A stretch of DNA of 64,000 nucleotides from Actinoplanes octamycinicus (lineage in GTDB: Bacteria; Actinomycetota; Actinomycetes; Mycobacteriales; Micromonosporaceae), in contig NZ_JACHNB010000001.1 of the NCBI RefSeq assembly GCF_014205225.1, forward strand, positions 2,399,501 through 2,463,500, in the 5' to 3' direction. Below, one piece after another: positions 17,162 through 24,628 of this stretch. The position numbers and the translations under genes were made by a program. Within the stretch, counting starts at the first letter, position 1. Every line of letters starts with the position of its first letter. Under the pieces are notes generated by a model, which saw nothing but the letters and a program-made list of their open reading frames with translations, had not been told where the DNA came from and did no database searches.

Positions 17162-19332
17162 CCAGGAAGTGGCTCGGCGCGCTGCTGGTGCCGCTGCTCG
17201 CGGCGACCGCGCTGCTGGCGGCCTTCCACGATCCGGCGGCCCGGCTGGACACGGTGACCGCCGCGATCGTCAACGACGACCAGCCGGTGCAGCGGGACGG
17301 GCAGACCATCCCGCTCGGCCGGGAGCTGGCCGCCAAGCTGGTCGCGCACACCGGCGACAACTACACCTGGGTGCTCACCGGCGCCGACGACGCCGCGGCC
17401 GGGCTGGACTCGGGGCGTTACCGGGTCGCGGTCACCATCCCGGCGAACTTCTCCCGGGCGGCGATCTCCACCGGCAACGCCGAGCCGGCCACGGCGGAGC
17501 GGGCCTGGGTGGCGGTGACCGCGTCGCGTACCTCGAACGGGGTCGACCCGGTGGTCAGCCGGACCCTGACCGACGCCGCGGTCGCCACCCTCAACCAGAC
17601 CGTGGTCGAGACCTACCTGGACAACGTCTACCTGGGCTTCAACCGGATGCACGACCAGCTCGGCGAGGCCGCGGACGGCGCCGGTCAGGTGTCCGGCGGC
17701 GCCGGCCGGGTGGCCGACGGCAGCAACCGGCTGGTGATCGGGCTGGGGCAGCTCGCCACCGGCAGCGGCGCGCTGGCCGACGGCACCGACCGGCTCAGCT
17801 CCGGCGCGTCCACTCTGGCCGAAGGTGCCGGGCAGCTCCGCGACGGGGCCGGCACGCTGGCCACCGGCACCGGGCAGCTCGCCACCGGCGCGACCCGGCT
17901 GAGCAGCGGCGCCGGGCAGCTCGCGGCCGGCACGCAGGAGCTGGCCGGCGGCCTGGCCACGCTGCGCACCCGGACCGCCGCCCTGCCCGCGCAGACCCGG
18001 GAGCTGGCCGACGGCGCGCAGCGGGTCGCCGACGGCAACCAGCGGCTCGCGGACACCGTGGTGCCGATCGCCAACCAGGTGGTGACCGGCATTGATCGGC
18101 TGCCCGACCTCACCTCGGCGACCCGGCGGGCCCGGGAGCTGGCTGATCAGTGTCAGACACCGGCCGACGTGTGCGCGCAGCTGCGCGATGCCGCCGACCG
18201 GCTCGTCGAGGCCAGCGGCGACGCGGAGACCGCCAAGTCCGGCGTGCGGGCCAAGGTGATCGAGGTCCGGGACGGGATCACCGACCTGGCCGACGGCGCC
18301 CAGCAGGTCGCCGACGGCGCGGACCGGCTCGCCGATCAGACTCCGCAGCTGGTCGGCGGCATCCGGCAGGCCGCGACCGGTGCGTCCACCGTGGACAAGG
18401 CGGCCGGGCGGCTCGCCGACGGCGCCGCCGAGTTGCGGACCGGTGCCGGGAAGGCGGCGACCGGCGCGGCCGCGCTGCGCGACGGCGCGCAGCGGCTGGC
18501 CGGGGGAGCGGACCAGCTCGCCGACGGCGCCGCGGACGCCGCCTCCGGCGCCGATCAACTGACTTCTGGGGTACGCCAGGCCGGCGCCGCCGGTCGGCAA
18601 CTCGCTGACGGGTCCACCCGGCTCGCCGGTGGCGCCGCCGACCTGGCCGGCGCCCTGGACGACGGCCGGGCCCAGGTGCCCAGCTACTCGGCGGCGGAAC
18701 GGGAGCATCTGCGGGCCGTCGCCGCCACCCCGATCGCCGCGACCGGGCACGGCTTCAGCGACCTGGGCGCGCTGGCCGCCGGCCCGATCCTGGTGCTGGT
18801 GCTCTGGCTGGGCGTGCTGCTGCTGCCCTACCGCGGCCGGGACCCGCTCACCTGGCGCGGCCCGACCTGGCGGCTCGCGGTGACCAACCTCCGGCGCCCA
18901 CTCGGGTACGCCCTCGCCCAGGCCCTGCTGGTGACCGCCGCCGCCGAGGTGTTCCTCCGGCTCGGGCCGTGGCGGGCGCTCGCGCTGCTCGCCGTGGACG
19001 GGCTGGTCGCCGTGGTGTTCGTGCTGGTGGTGCAGGCGCTGGTGGTCGGTTTCGGCGCGGCCGGGCGGCTGCTCGGGGTGCTGGTGCCGGTGATCGCGCT
19101 GGCCACCGCGGTGGTCTCCGGGGTGCCCGGTGCGCTCGCCACGGTCGCGAGCTACCTGCCGACGTACGGGCCGGTCTTCGCGGTGCGGGCGCTGACCGCG
19201 CACGGCGGGGCGGGCGGCACCGGGGTCGCGCTGACCCTGGGCTGGCTGCTGCTCGGGGTGCTCGGAGTGCTCTGCGCGTACGCCTACCGGCGGACCGTCC
19301 GGATCGGCGGACTGCTGGTGACGGCGGCGTGA
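17158..19332 (+). CDS. YhgE/Pip-type membrane protein with long helical repeats
   Basis: 724 residues. One helix at the N-terminus (about 5-22) is followed by an extracytoplasmic beta region (TAAIVNDDQPVQRDG...YRVAVTIPANFS). A long region from about 180 to 500 is built of degenerate units ending in LADGA or LATG (for example GAGQLRDGAGTLATGTGQLA). Five or six C-terminal helices follow (ALAAGPILVLVLWLGVLLL onward). This is the YhgE/Pip (phage-infection-protein-like) architecture, related to ABC-2 permeases and found in the type VII secretion accessory EsaA. With the MMPL gene it forms a two-gene operon started by ATGA overlap; together they may export a lipid or surface factor. Confidence 0.85.
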   Translation: MTRKWLGALLVPLLAATALLAAFHDPAARLDTVTAAIVNDDQPVQRDGQTIPLGRELAAKLVAHTGDNYTWVLTGADDAAAGLDSGRYRVAVTIPANFSRAAISTGNAEPATAERAWVAVTASRTSNGVDPVVSRTLTDAAVATLNQTVVETYLDNVYLGFNRMHDQLGEAADGAGQVSGGAGRVADGSNRLVIGLGQLATGSGALADGTDRLSSGASTLAEGAGQLRDGAGTLATGTGQLATGATRLSSGAGQLAAGTQELAGGLATLRTRTAALPAQTRELADGAQRVADGNQRLADTVVPIANQVVTGIDRLPDLTSATRRARELADQCQTPADVCAQLRDAADRLVEASGDAETAKSGVRAKVIEVRDGITDLADGAQQVADGADRLADQTPQLVGGIRQAATGASTVDKAAGRLADGAAELRTGAGKAATGAAALRDGAQRLAGGADQLADGAADAASGADQLTSGVRQAGAAGRQLADGSTRLAGGAADLAGALDDGRAQVPSYSAAEREHLRAVAATPIAATGHGFSDLGALAAGPILVLVLWLGVLLLPYRGRDPLTWRGPTWRLAVTNLRRPLGYALAQALLVTAAAEVFLRLGPWRALALLAVDGLVAVVFVLVVQALVVGFGAAGRLLGVLVPVIALATAVVSGVPGALATVASYLPTYGPVFAVRALTAHGGAGGTGVALTLGWLLLGVLGVLCAYAYRRTVRIGGLLVTAA

Positions 19333-19457
19333 CGGTCCGCGGGACGGGCTGGCACGAAGCCGGGATGGAGCGCTCCCACGATCATCCATAGTGTTCTCGG
19401 TGTCCGGCGGCGCGGCCGGCGAGCTTGCTGATTCTTTTCAGACACGAGGTATCACCG

Positions 19458-20096
19458 ATGAACTGGCGTCCCGTTCTTGCCGTCCCGGCGATGTGCGCCG
19501 CCGCGCTGCTCGCGCTGACCGCTTGCCAGCAGGACACCGCCGCGGCGCCGGCGGCCCCGGCCACGACCGTCCCGGCCACGACCGCCGCGGCCTCCGCGCC
19601 CGGGTCGGCACCGTCCTCTGCGGACGCGCCGGCCACGGTCACGACCAAGGCTCCGACCAGCGACCCCGGCGACCCGGACGCGCCGGCCTGCGCCACCGCC
19701 AACCTGAAGGTCACCATCGACGAGGCGGAGGGTGCGGGCGGCCACAGCATCGCGCCGGTGCACTTCCGCAACACCGGCCCGGCCTGCTGGATCGAGGGCT
19801 ACCCGACGGTCGTCACCGGGGCCGGCGCCACCGCCGGGAAGACCCCGGCCGGTTACGGGGGCGGGCTCAGCGACGGCTCGGCTCCGTCGCCCTACCTGCT
19901 GGAGAAGGGCGACACCGCGTCCGCGGTGATCGAGGCGCTGAACGCCAACCCGGACGGCACCGCCTGCCAGTCGGTCACCACCATCCGGGTCAGCCCGCCG
20001 AAAGAGCGCGCCTCGGTGAAACTCGCCTGGTCCGGCGGCTGCGCCGGGTTCGAGGTGCACCCGGTCATCCGCGGCACGACCGGCCGGGAGGACTGA
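19458..20096 (+). CDS. DUF4232-type lipoprotein
   Basis: 212 residues from ATG 19458, with GAGGT 8 nt upstream. The signal ends in the lipobox LLALTAC, followed by an Ala/Thr/Pro-rich tether (about 25-75). The globular part (CATANLKVTIDEAEGAGGHS, then VHFRNTGPACWIEGYPTVV, then VIEALNANPDGTACQSVTTI) fits the actinobacterial DUF4232 fold: a small beta-sandwich with two disulfides on a lipid anchor. Function of the family is unknown. It has its own promoter region of about 125 bp after the exporter operon. Its last codons are included in a 21-bp tandem duplication that continues past the stop. Confidence 0.8.
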   Translation: MNWRPVLAVPAMCAAALLALTACQQDTAAAPAAPATTVPATTAAASAPGSAPSSADAPATVTTKAPTSDPGDPDAPACATANLKVTIDEAEGAGGHSIAPVHFRNTGPACWIEGYPTVVTGAGATAGKTPAGYGGGLSDGSAPSPYLLEKGDTASAVIEALNANPDGTACQSVTTIRVSPPKERASVKLAWSGGCAGFEVHPVIRGTTGRED

Positions 20097-20205
20097 GGCG
20101 GCGGCCGGGAGGACTGAGGCGGCGGCCGGGGAGCTGGACGCTGGCCGGTGGCCTGGACGCCGGCTGGGGAACTGGACCCTGGCCGGAGGCCTGGGGAGCT
20201 GGGCC
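20082..20205. repeat. 21-bp tandem duplication plus degenerate GC-rich repeats
   Basis: The 21-mer GGCCGGGAGGACTGAGGCGG(C) occurs at 20082-20102 and 20103-20123 with a third partial copy. The first copy contains the last two codons and TGA stop of the lipoprotein gene. From 20124 to 20205 looser units of CTGGACGCTGGCCGG type follow up to the end of the convergent marR gene. Confidence 0.75.
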
Positions 20206-20210
20206 GCGGG

Positions 20211-20819
20211 TCAGGCGGTGACCGCGGGAAGGATCTTGCCGGTGATCGCGCGGAGCTGCTCCACCTCGGCCTCCGACAGGTTGTCGAAGATCAGGCGGCG
20301 GACCTCGGCCACGTGCCCGGGCGCGGCCGCCGCCAGCACCGCCATGCCCGCGTCGGTGAGCGAGGCGATCTGGCCGCGCCGGTCGAACGAGCAGGCCTGC
20401 CGGATCACCCAGCCGCGCTGCTCCAGGCTGGCCACCGCGTGCGACAGCCGGCTGGTGGTGGTGCCGACCATCCGGGCCAGATCGGTCATCCGCATCGAGC
20501 GGGACGGATCGTTGCTGAGCATCGCGAGAATCTGGTAGTACGCATGCGGGATGCCGGCGTCGTCCCGCAGCTGCCGGTCGAGCGCGCTCGGCAGCAGCAT
20601 GAGCAGCTGCGTCAGGTTCAGCCAAGCTGCCATCTCCGGGCTGCTGAGCCACCGCGGCTCCGAGTCCGCGGTCACGACGGAGCCCGTGGAAGCGACGGAG
20701 CTGCCGGTAGCGACGGGGCCGCCGGAAGGGGCGGGGCCGCCGGAAGCGCTGGAGCATGCGGGAGCGACGGGGCGCGCGGGAACAAGGAGGTCAGCGGTCA
20801 CCACGGCTTCCTGAGTCAT
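20211..20819 (-). CDS. MarR-family regulator with low-complexity N-terminal tail
   Basis: 202 residues. The winged-helix core lies in about 60-200: AWLNLTQLLMLLPSALDRQL, then IPHAYYQILAML, then MRMTDLARMVGTTTSRLSHA for the recognition helix and FDRRGQIASLTDAG for the wing. The first ~55 residues are Ala/Pro/Ser/Thr/Val repeats from a repetitive DNA stretch, unusual for MarR proteins. The ATG at 20819 overlaps the stop of the upstream deaminase gene (ATGA), which supports it despite the odd tail. Third gene of the ribA operon, it probably represses that operon through the duplicated palindrome at 21950-22003. Ligand may be a flavin or pteridine-like compound; this is inference. Confidence 0.88.
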   Translation of the reverse strand: MTQEAVVTADLLVPARPVAPACSSASGGPAPSGGPVATGSSVASTGSVVTADSEPRWLSSPEMAAWLNLTQLLMLLPSALDRQLRDDAGIPHAYYQILAMLSNDPSRSMRMTDLARMVGTTTSRLSHAVASLEQRGWVIRQACSFDRRGQIASLTDAGMAVLAAAAPGHVAEVRRLIFDNLSEAEVEQLRAITGKILPAVTA

Positions 20820-21283
20820 GTCGTCTGCATCCCCATGACGTGCGCGTTGATGTCCCGGACCGCCTCACCCAGATCAGAGATCTCGATCACTTCGAGGCCG
20901 TGCGCCTGGAGTGTCTCCACCCCGGTGCAGTCGGCGAAGTGCAGCGGCTCGCGTAGCGCCAGCACCACCCGGCGGATGCCGGCGGCGAGGATCAGCTCGG
21001 TGCACGAGACCGGCCGGGACTTGCGGGTGGTGCACGGCTCCAGCGAGGTGTAGAGCGTCGCCTCGGCCAGGTCGAGGCCGCGCCCGGCCAGCTTGGCCAG
21101 CGCCTCCTCCTCGGCGTGGAAGTGCGGGTCGGTCTCCCCGGTGTATCCGGTGGCCATCGGGTTGCCGGCCGGGCCGACCACCAGAGCGCCGACCGCGTAG
21201 TGCGTCGGCGACGGCGGGGACAGCCGGGAGAGGTCGATGGCCGATCGTGTCCAGAAACGGTCAGCCTCGGTGTATGACGTCAT
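20816..21283 (-). CDS. RibD-like pyrimidine deaminase, deaminase domain only
   Basis: 155 residues with the zinc-dependent cytidine/deoxycytidylate deaminase fold: zinc-binding HAEEEAL (HAE) and EPCTTRKSRPVSC (the two cysteines), with AVGALVVGPAGNPMATGYTG before them. In riboflavin synthesis this domain removes the amino group of the GTP-cyclohydrolase II product. Normal RibD also has a C-terminal reductase, absent here. The start overlaps the ribA stop (ATGA) and its own stop overlaps the marR start, so the three genes are translationally coupled. It may feed riboflavin synthesis with a separate reductase, or a specialised flavin- or pyrimidine-derived pathway. Confidence 0.85.
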   Translation of the reverse strand: MTSYTEADRFWTRSAIDLSRLSPPSPTHYAVGALVVGPAGNPMATGYTGETDPHFHAEEEALAKLAGRGLDLAEATLYTSLEPCTTRKSRPVSCTELILAAGIRRVVLALREPLHFADCTGVETLQAHGLEVIEISDLGEAVRDINAHVMGMQTT

Positions 21284-21936
21284 GCGGCACCGGTCAGGTC
21301 GAGGGTGTGCGCGGTGTGGTCGCGCTTGGCAGCAAGGTACCGGGCGTTCGCTTCGGACAGATGAACGCCCGTGCGGATCTGCTCGGTCACCTCCACGCCG
21401 AGGTCGGCGAGCTGCCCGGCCTTGTCCGGGTTGTTGCTGAGCAGCCGGATCCGGTCGACGTCCAGCGCGTGCAGCATCTGCGCCGCGGCGGTGTAGTCCC
21501 GCTCGTCCTCGCCGTGGCCGAGCGCGAGGTTCGCCTGGTAGGTGTCCAGCCCGGTGTCCTGCAAAGCGTACGCGTCCAGCTTCGCGTAGAGGCCGATCCC
21601 ACGGCCCTCCTGGCGCAGGTAGAGCAGGACGCCGCCGTGCTCGGTGATCCGCTCGGCGGCCTCGCGCAGCTGGGGGCCGCAGTCGCAGCGCTGGCTGCCG
21701 AAGACGTCTCCGGTGAGGCACTCACTGTGCGGGCGGACCAGGGGGTTCGTGGCGTTGCGCCAGTCACCGAGGCCGAGCGCCAGGTGCTCGCGCCCGTCGG
21801 CCAGGCCGATGAAGGTGAACACCTCGGCGGTGGTGCGGTAGCCGTCCGGGAACTCGAGCGGCACCGTGACCCGGGTGCGAACTCGTGCCGCCGGAGGCCT
21901 CACCTGCGCCGTCGCCTGACCGATCGTCACCGTCAT
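21280..21936 (-). CDS. ribA: GTP cyclohydrolase II
   Basis: 218 residues from ATG 21936 (GGGGG 5 nt upstream; earlier in-frame starts at 21948 and 22002 fall in the operator region). The zinc site is SECLTGDVFGSQRCDCG, with the three cysteines, and the catalytic loop is LYLRQEGRGIGL. RLLSNNPDKAGQL follows. The enzyme opens GTP to the diaminopyrimidine precursor of riboflavin. The usual fused RibB (DHBP synthase) domain is absent, so this is a stand-alone cyclohydrolase. First gene of a coupled operon with a deaminase and a MarR regulator, and likely a dedicated or regulated second copy; the main rib operon is not in this window. Confidence 0.93.
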   Translation of the reverse strand: MTVTIGQATAQVRPPAARVRTRVTVPLEFPDGYRTTAEVFTFIGLADGREHLALGLGDWRNATNPLVRPHSECLTGDVFGSQRCDCGPQLREAAERITEHGGVLLYLRQEGRGIGLYAKLDAYALQDTGLDTYQANLALGHGEDERDYTAAAQMLHALDVDRIRLLSNNPDKAGQLADLGVEVTEQIRTGVHLSEANARYLAAKRDHTAHTLDLTGAA

Positions 21937-21949
21937 CGCAACCCCCATG

Positions 21950-22003
21950 GTTGTTGAAGTTTCACCAACACTATTCGCCGGTTGCTCTTGAAACTTCAAC
22001 AAC
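21950..22003. promoter_or_regulatory. Duplicated palindromic MarR operator of the ribA operon
   Basis: The 15-mer GTTGTTGAAGTTTCA (21950-21964) recurs as an exact reverse complement at 21989-22003. Each copy is itself the core of a near-perfect palindrome of about 20 bp centred on TGAA-n-TTCA (GTTGTTGAAGTTTCACCAAC and the matching right site). The two centres are about 40 bp apart, roughly four helical turns. It lies 14 bp upstream of the ribA start. MarR dimers typically bind such palindromes, and the operon's own MarR gene is the obvious candidate. Confidence 0.8.
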
Positions 22004-22501
22004 GAGGGGAGTGGGTTACATCACGATCGAATCACTCAACTCACTCCGGCCGCCGAAATCCGGTACACCCAGCATCCACCGGATCGCCCGCCCGGCCACC
22101 GCCGGACACCCCGCCTCCCCGTCCACTTCCGGACCAAACCCCCTTTCCGGTACGCCCACCGCCCCCGTGGCGGCGAGGTGCTCCGCGAGCGATGGGCGGG
22201 ACGGAGGCGTACGCAAAGCGTCGTGAACCGTGACCGAGCGCGGCCGTGCCCTCCGCGGCCACCTCTGTGGCATCTTGTTGTCACCCGTTCGGGTGACATG
22301 GACTCGTCTGATCGGCGTCGCCGAGCGGCCCGTTCCGTCAGTCGATCGAGGGCGGGTCCTGCACTGATGCCGTCCCGTGGCGTCGAAACCAGCCACAATA
22401 GACAGCCCTGGATGCAAGTTGCAACGCTATGCGTTCGGACGGTCACTCTCTGAAACTCTTCGGCAACGGGGAGTCGGTATCCGGGCGGCAGAGGGGCCAT
22501 C
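22004..22501. other. Intergenic upstream of PPOX-family gene
   Basis: About 500 bp. It holds a small hairpin (GTCACCC-GTTC-GGGTGAC near 22281-22298) and, at about 22411-22426, the palindromic word TGCAAGTTGCA followed by ACGCTATGCG. That word resembles a sequence upstream of the gene at 58702. I see no gene. Confidence 0.4.
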
Positions 22502-23095
22502 ATGAACGACGGTGAACGACAGCTGCAGGACCAACTCGGCACCCGGGAGCGGGCCGACGCGTTCGCCGCGCGGCAGACGCTGCACCACCTCAACGACCGG
22601 ATGCGCCGCTTCATCGGCCGTCAGGAAATGATGTTCCTGGCCACCGCGGACCCGTCCGGTGGCTGCGACAGCACCTTCCGGGCCGGGCCGCCCGGGTTCG
22701 TCCGGGTGCTCGACGAGGAACACCTCAGCTGGCCGGAGTACCGCGGCAACGGGGTGATGGCGAGCCTCGGCAACATCACCGGCAACGGCCAGGTGGGCCT
22801 GCTCTTCATCGACTTCCAGGAGGTCATCGGCCTGCACGTGAACGGCACCGCGGAGATCGTCGAGGACCCGGAGGGGCCGGCCGGCACGCCACCCGGGCTG
22901 CGGGCCCGGCTGTGGGTGGTCGCCCGGGTGCAGGAGGCCTACATCCACTGCGCCAAGCACATCCCGCGGATGGTGAAGATCCCGCGGCAGCGGGGCCGGC
23001 TCCCGGAGACCGAGCAGCGGATCAAGAAGAGCGACTACTTCATCCCCGACCCGGCGAGCCGGCCGTGCGCGCCGCTGCCCACCACGGGCGGGTAG
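22502..23095 (+). CDS. PPOX-class FMN-binding split-barrel protein
   Basis: 197 residues. The central part (MMFLATADPSGGCDSTFRAG, then GFVRVLDEEHLSWPEYRGNG, then GQVGLLFIDF, then GLHVNGTAEIVEDPE) is the FMN-binding split barrel of the pyridoxamine-5'-phosphate-oxidase-like family. The C-terminal AYIHCAKHIPRMVKIPRQRG suggests the subgroup sometimes annotated as flavin-binding oxidoreductases of redox or stress metabolism. It probably binds FMN, or F420 as many actinobacterial members do; which one cannot be told from the sequence. It stands alone, with a 7-bp gap to the convergent RTX-like gene. Confidence 0.82.
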   Translation: MNDGERQLQDQLGTRERADAFAARQTLHHLNDRMRRFIGRQEMMFLATADPSGGCDSTFRAGPPGFVRVLDEEHLSWPEYRGNGVMASLGNITGNGQVGLLFIDFQEVIGLHVNGTAEIVEDPEGPAGTPPGLRARLWVVARVQEAYIHCAKHIPRMVKIPRQRGRLPETEQRIKKSDYFIPDPASRPCAPLPTTGG

Positions 23096-23101
23096 CGCGG
23101 C

Positions 23102-24271
23102 TCAGCGCTCGCAGCCGCGCAGGGTGTCGCGCCTCGTCGCCACGCACTGGTCGCCGGCATCGCCGTTGACGCCGCCGTCGAGCCAGTCGGCCGCCTCGGC
23201 GCCGTCGTCGTCGGAGCCGAGCAGGACGTCGTCGCCGGCGTCGCCGTAGAGCCCGTCGCGTCCGACCCCACCGCTCAGCTGATCGTCGCCGGCGCCGCCG
23301 TGGATGGTGTCGTTGCCGCCACGGCCGCCGTGGATGTAGTTGGCGGCGCCGTTGCCGGTCAGCCGATCGTTCTTCGTGCCGCCGCCGAGGTTCTCCACGT
23401 CGGCGCCGACGGTGTCGTGCTCGCCGGACCGGCCGTCGTCGCCTCGGGCGCCGTCCAGGTCGACAACCAGCGGAGCGTCGCTGTCGCTGTAGCTGACGGT
23501 GTCGACGTCGGGGCCGCCGAGCAGGACGTCCGCCGCAACGCAGGGGCCGAAGCCCGCGCCCCGCGAGCAGTCGTCGCCCTGCAGGGTGTCCGGGCCGTAA
23601 CCACCCTCGAGGCGGTCCAACCCCGGACCGCCGAAGATCAGGTCGGATCCGTCGTCGCCGTAGAGCTTGTCGTTGCCGGTCTCACCGTCGATGTAGTCGT
23701 CGCCGCGGTCACCGTGGAGCACGTCGCTGCCGGAGCGCTTGCTGCTCGACTCCTCGATCGAGTCGTTGCCGTCGCCGCCGTGGACCAGGTCGTTGCCGTC
23801 CCAGCCGTTCAGATTGTCGTTGCCGCCCCGGCCGTAGAGCTTGTCGGCACCGTCGTCGCCGGCGATCCGGTCACCCCGCGACCCGCCGTAGACCCGGTCG
23901 TTCCCGGTGCCGGCCGACGCGGTCATCCGCACGTCGGTGTCGTTGACGATCGAGTCGCCGCGGTCGTAGGTGTAGACCTGGAGCCGGGTCGGCGCCTTCC
24001 TGGTGGTGCACCGGACCTTGGTCCGGTCGACCTTCTTGCAGCCCTTGCCCGGCTTGATCGCCACCACGTCGTCGATCGTGATGGTGTTGCCCGAGCGGGT
24101 CAGCACCACCTTGCTGCGAGCGCCCTTGGCGGCCGCGTAGCGCACCTTGGTGGTCGCGGTCACGGACGCCGTGCCGGCCGAGGCGGCCTGCGCGGGTGAC
24201 CCGACCGCGGCGACGGAGGCGGTGGTGACCAGGGCCAGCCCGAGCGCGGCGAGCCGGGTGTGGTGTCGCAA
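23102..24271 (-). CDS. Secreted calcium-binding RTX-repeat protein
   Basis: 389 residues from a TTG start at 24271, chosen because AGGAG stands 6 nt upstream and the signal peptide follows at once (RLAALGLALVTTASVAAVGS, cleavage near PAQA). After a beta-rich N-terminal part (KVRYAAAKGARSKVVLTRSG) come many nonapeptide repeats of GGxGxDxxx type (YGRGGNDNLNGWDGNDLVHG, LSGGVGRDGLYGDAGDDVLL), which form calcium-bound parallel beta rolls. The N-terminal cysteines (KPGKGCKKVDRTKVRC) may form a disulfide. No enzymatic domain is visible, so it may be a structural or adhesive surface protein. Its repeats also produce large spurious frames on the other strand. Confidence 0.88.
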   Translation of the reverse strand: MRHHTRLAALGLALVTTASVAAVGSPAQAASAGTASVTATTKVRYAAAKGARSKVVLTRSGNTITIDDVVAIKPGKGCKKVDRTKVRCTTRKAPTRLQVYTYDRGDSIVNDTDVRMTASAGTGNDRVYGGSRGDRIAGDDGADKLYGRGGNDNLNGWDGNDLVHGGDGNDSIEESSSKRSGSDVLHGDRGDDYIDGETGNDKLYGDDGSDLIFGGPGLDRLEGGYGPDTLQGDDCSRGAGFGPCVAADVLLGGPDVDTVSYSDSDAPLVVDLDGARGDDGRSGEHDTVGADVENLGGGTKNDRLTGNGAANYIHGGRGGNDTIHGGAGDDQLSGGVGRDGLYGDAGDDVLLGSDDDGAEAADWLDGGVNGDAGDQCVATRRDTLRGCER

Positions 24272-24628
24272 GGGGATCTCCTGAGGGATCCGGCGGCACC
24301 GATCGCCGCGCGGCGCGACGATCATAGAACGCTACCGTTCCGACGCGCTGCCCCGGCCGCGCCGGCGAGGCGGTGCTCCGGCGTACCGGAGCCGTTTTCC
24401 GGCGTCGCGACGGGAACGTATCGTCACGCGCTGTATAGACAGCCGACAGGTAACAATCCGTAGTGGACAGACGAGGGTCTCGCCGGAGTGCTCTTGAGTG
24501 GTCGTTTAGGGGTGATTCGGGGCTGTCCTTCAAGGGCCAACCCCCTTTCTGTTACCTAATCGAGAAAGGAACGTCATCGTACGTACCTACGCTCCGGCCC
24601 ACTCACTTCCATCGGAGGACCAATTTCG
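24272..24628. other. Shared upstream region of two divergent secreted-protein genes
   Basis: About 350 bp between the RTX-like gene and the nuclease/nucleotidase gene. A ribosome-binding site CGGAGGA is at 24613-24619. The stretch 24440-24580 is comparatively A+T rich and likely carries promoters. No coding sequence is recognised. Confidence 0.45.

Noticed and set aside
17119..19389. A 756-codon minus-strand frame over the YhgE/Pip gene
   Set aside because: Produced by the regular helical repeats of the true gene; no domain or start signal.
22016..22417. A 133-codon minus-strand frame upstream of the PPOX gene
   Set aside because: No ribosome-binding site, no recognisable composition or motif, and it overlaps the promoter region.
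23300..24199. A 299-codon plus-strand frame opposite the RTX-like gene
   Set aside because: Val/Ala/Asp periodicity mirrors the nonapeptide repeats of the real gene.
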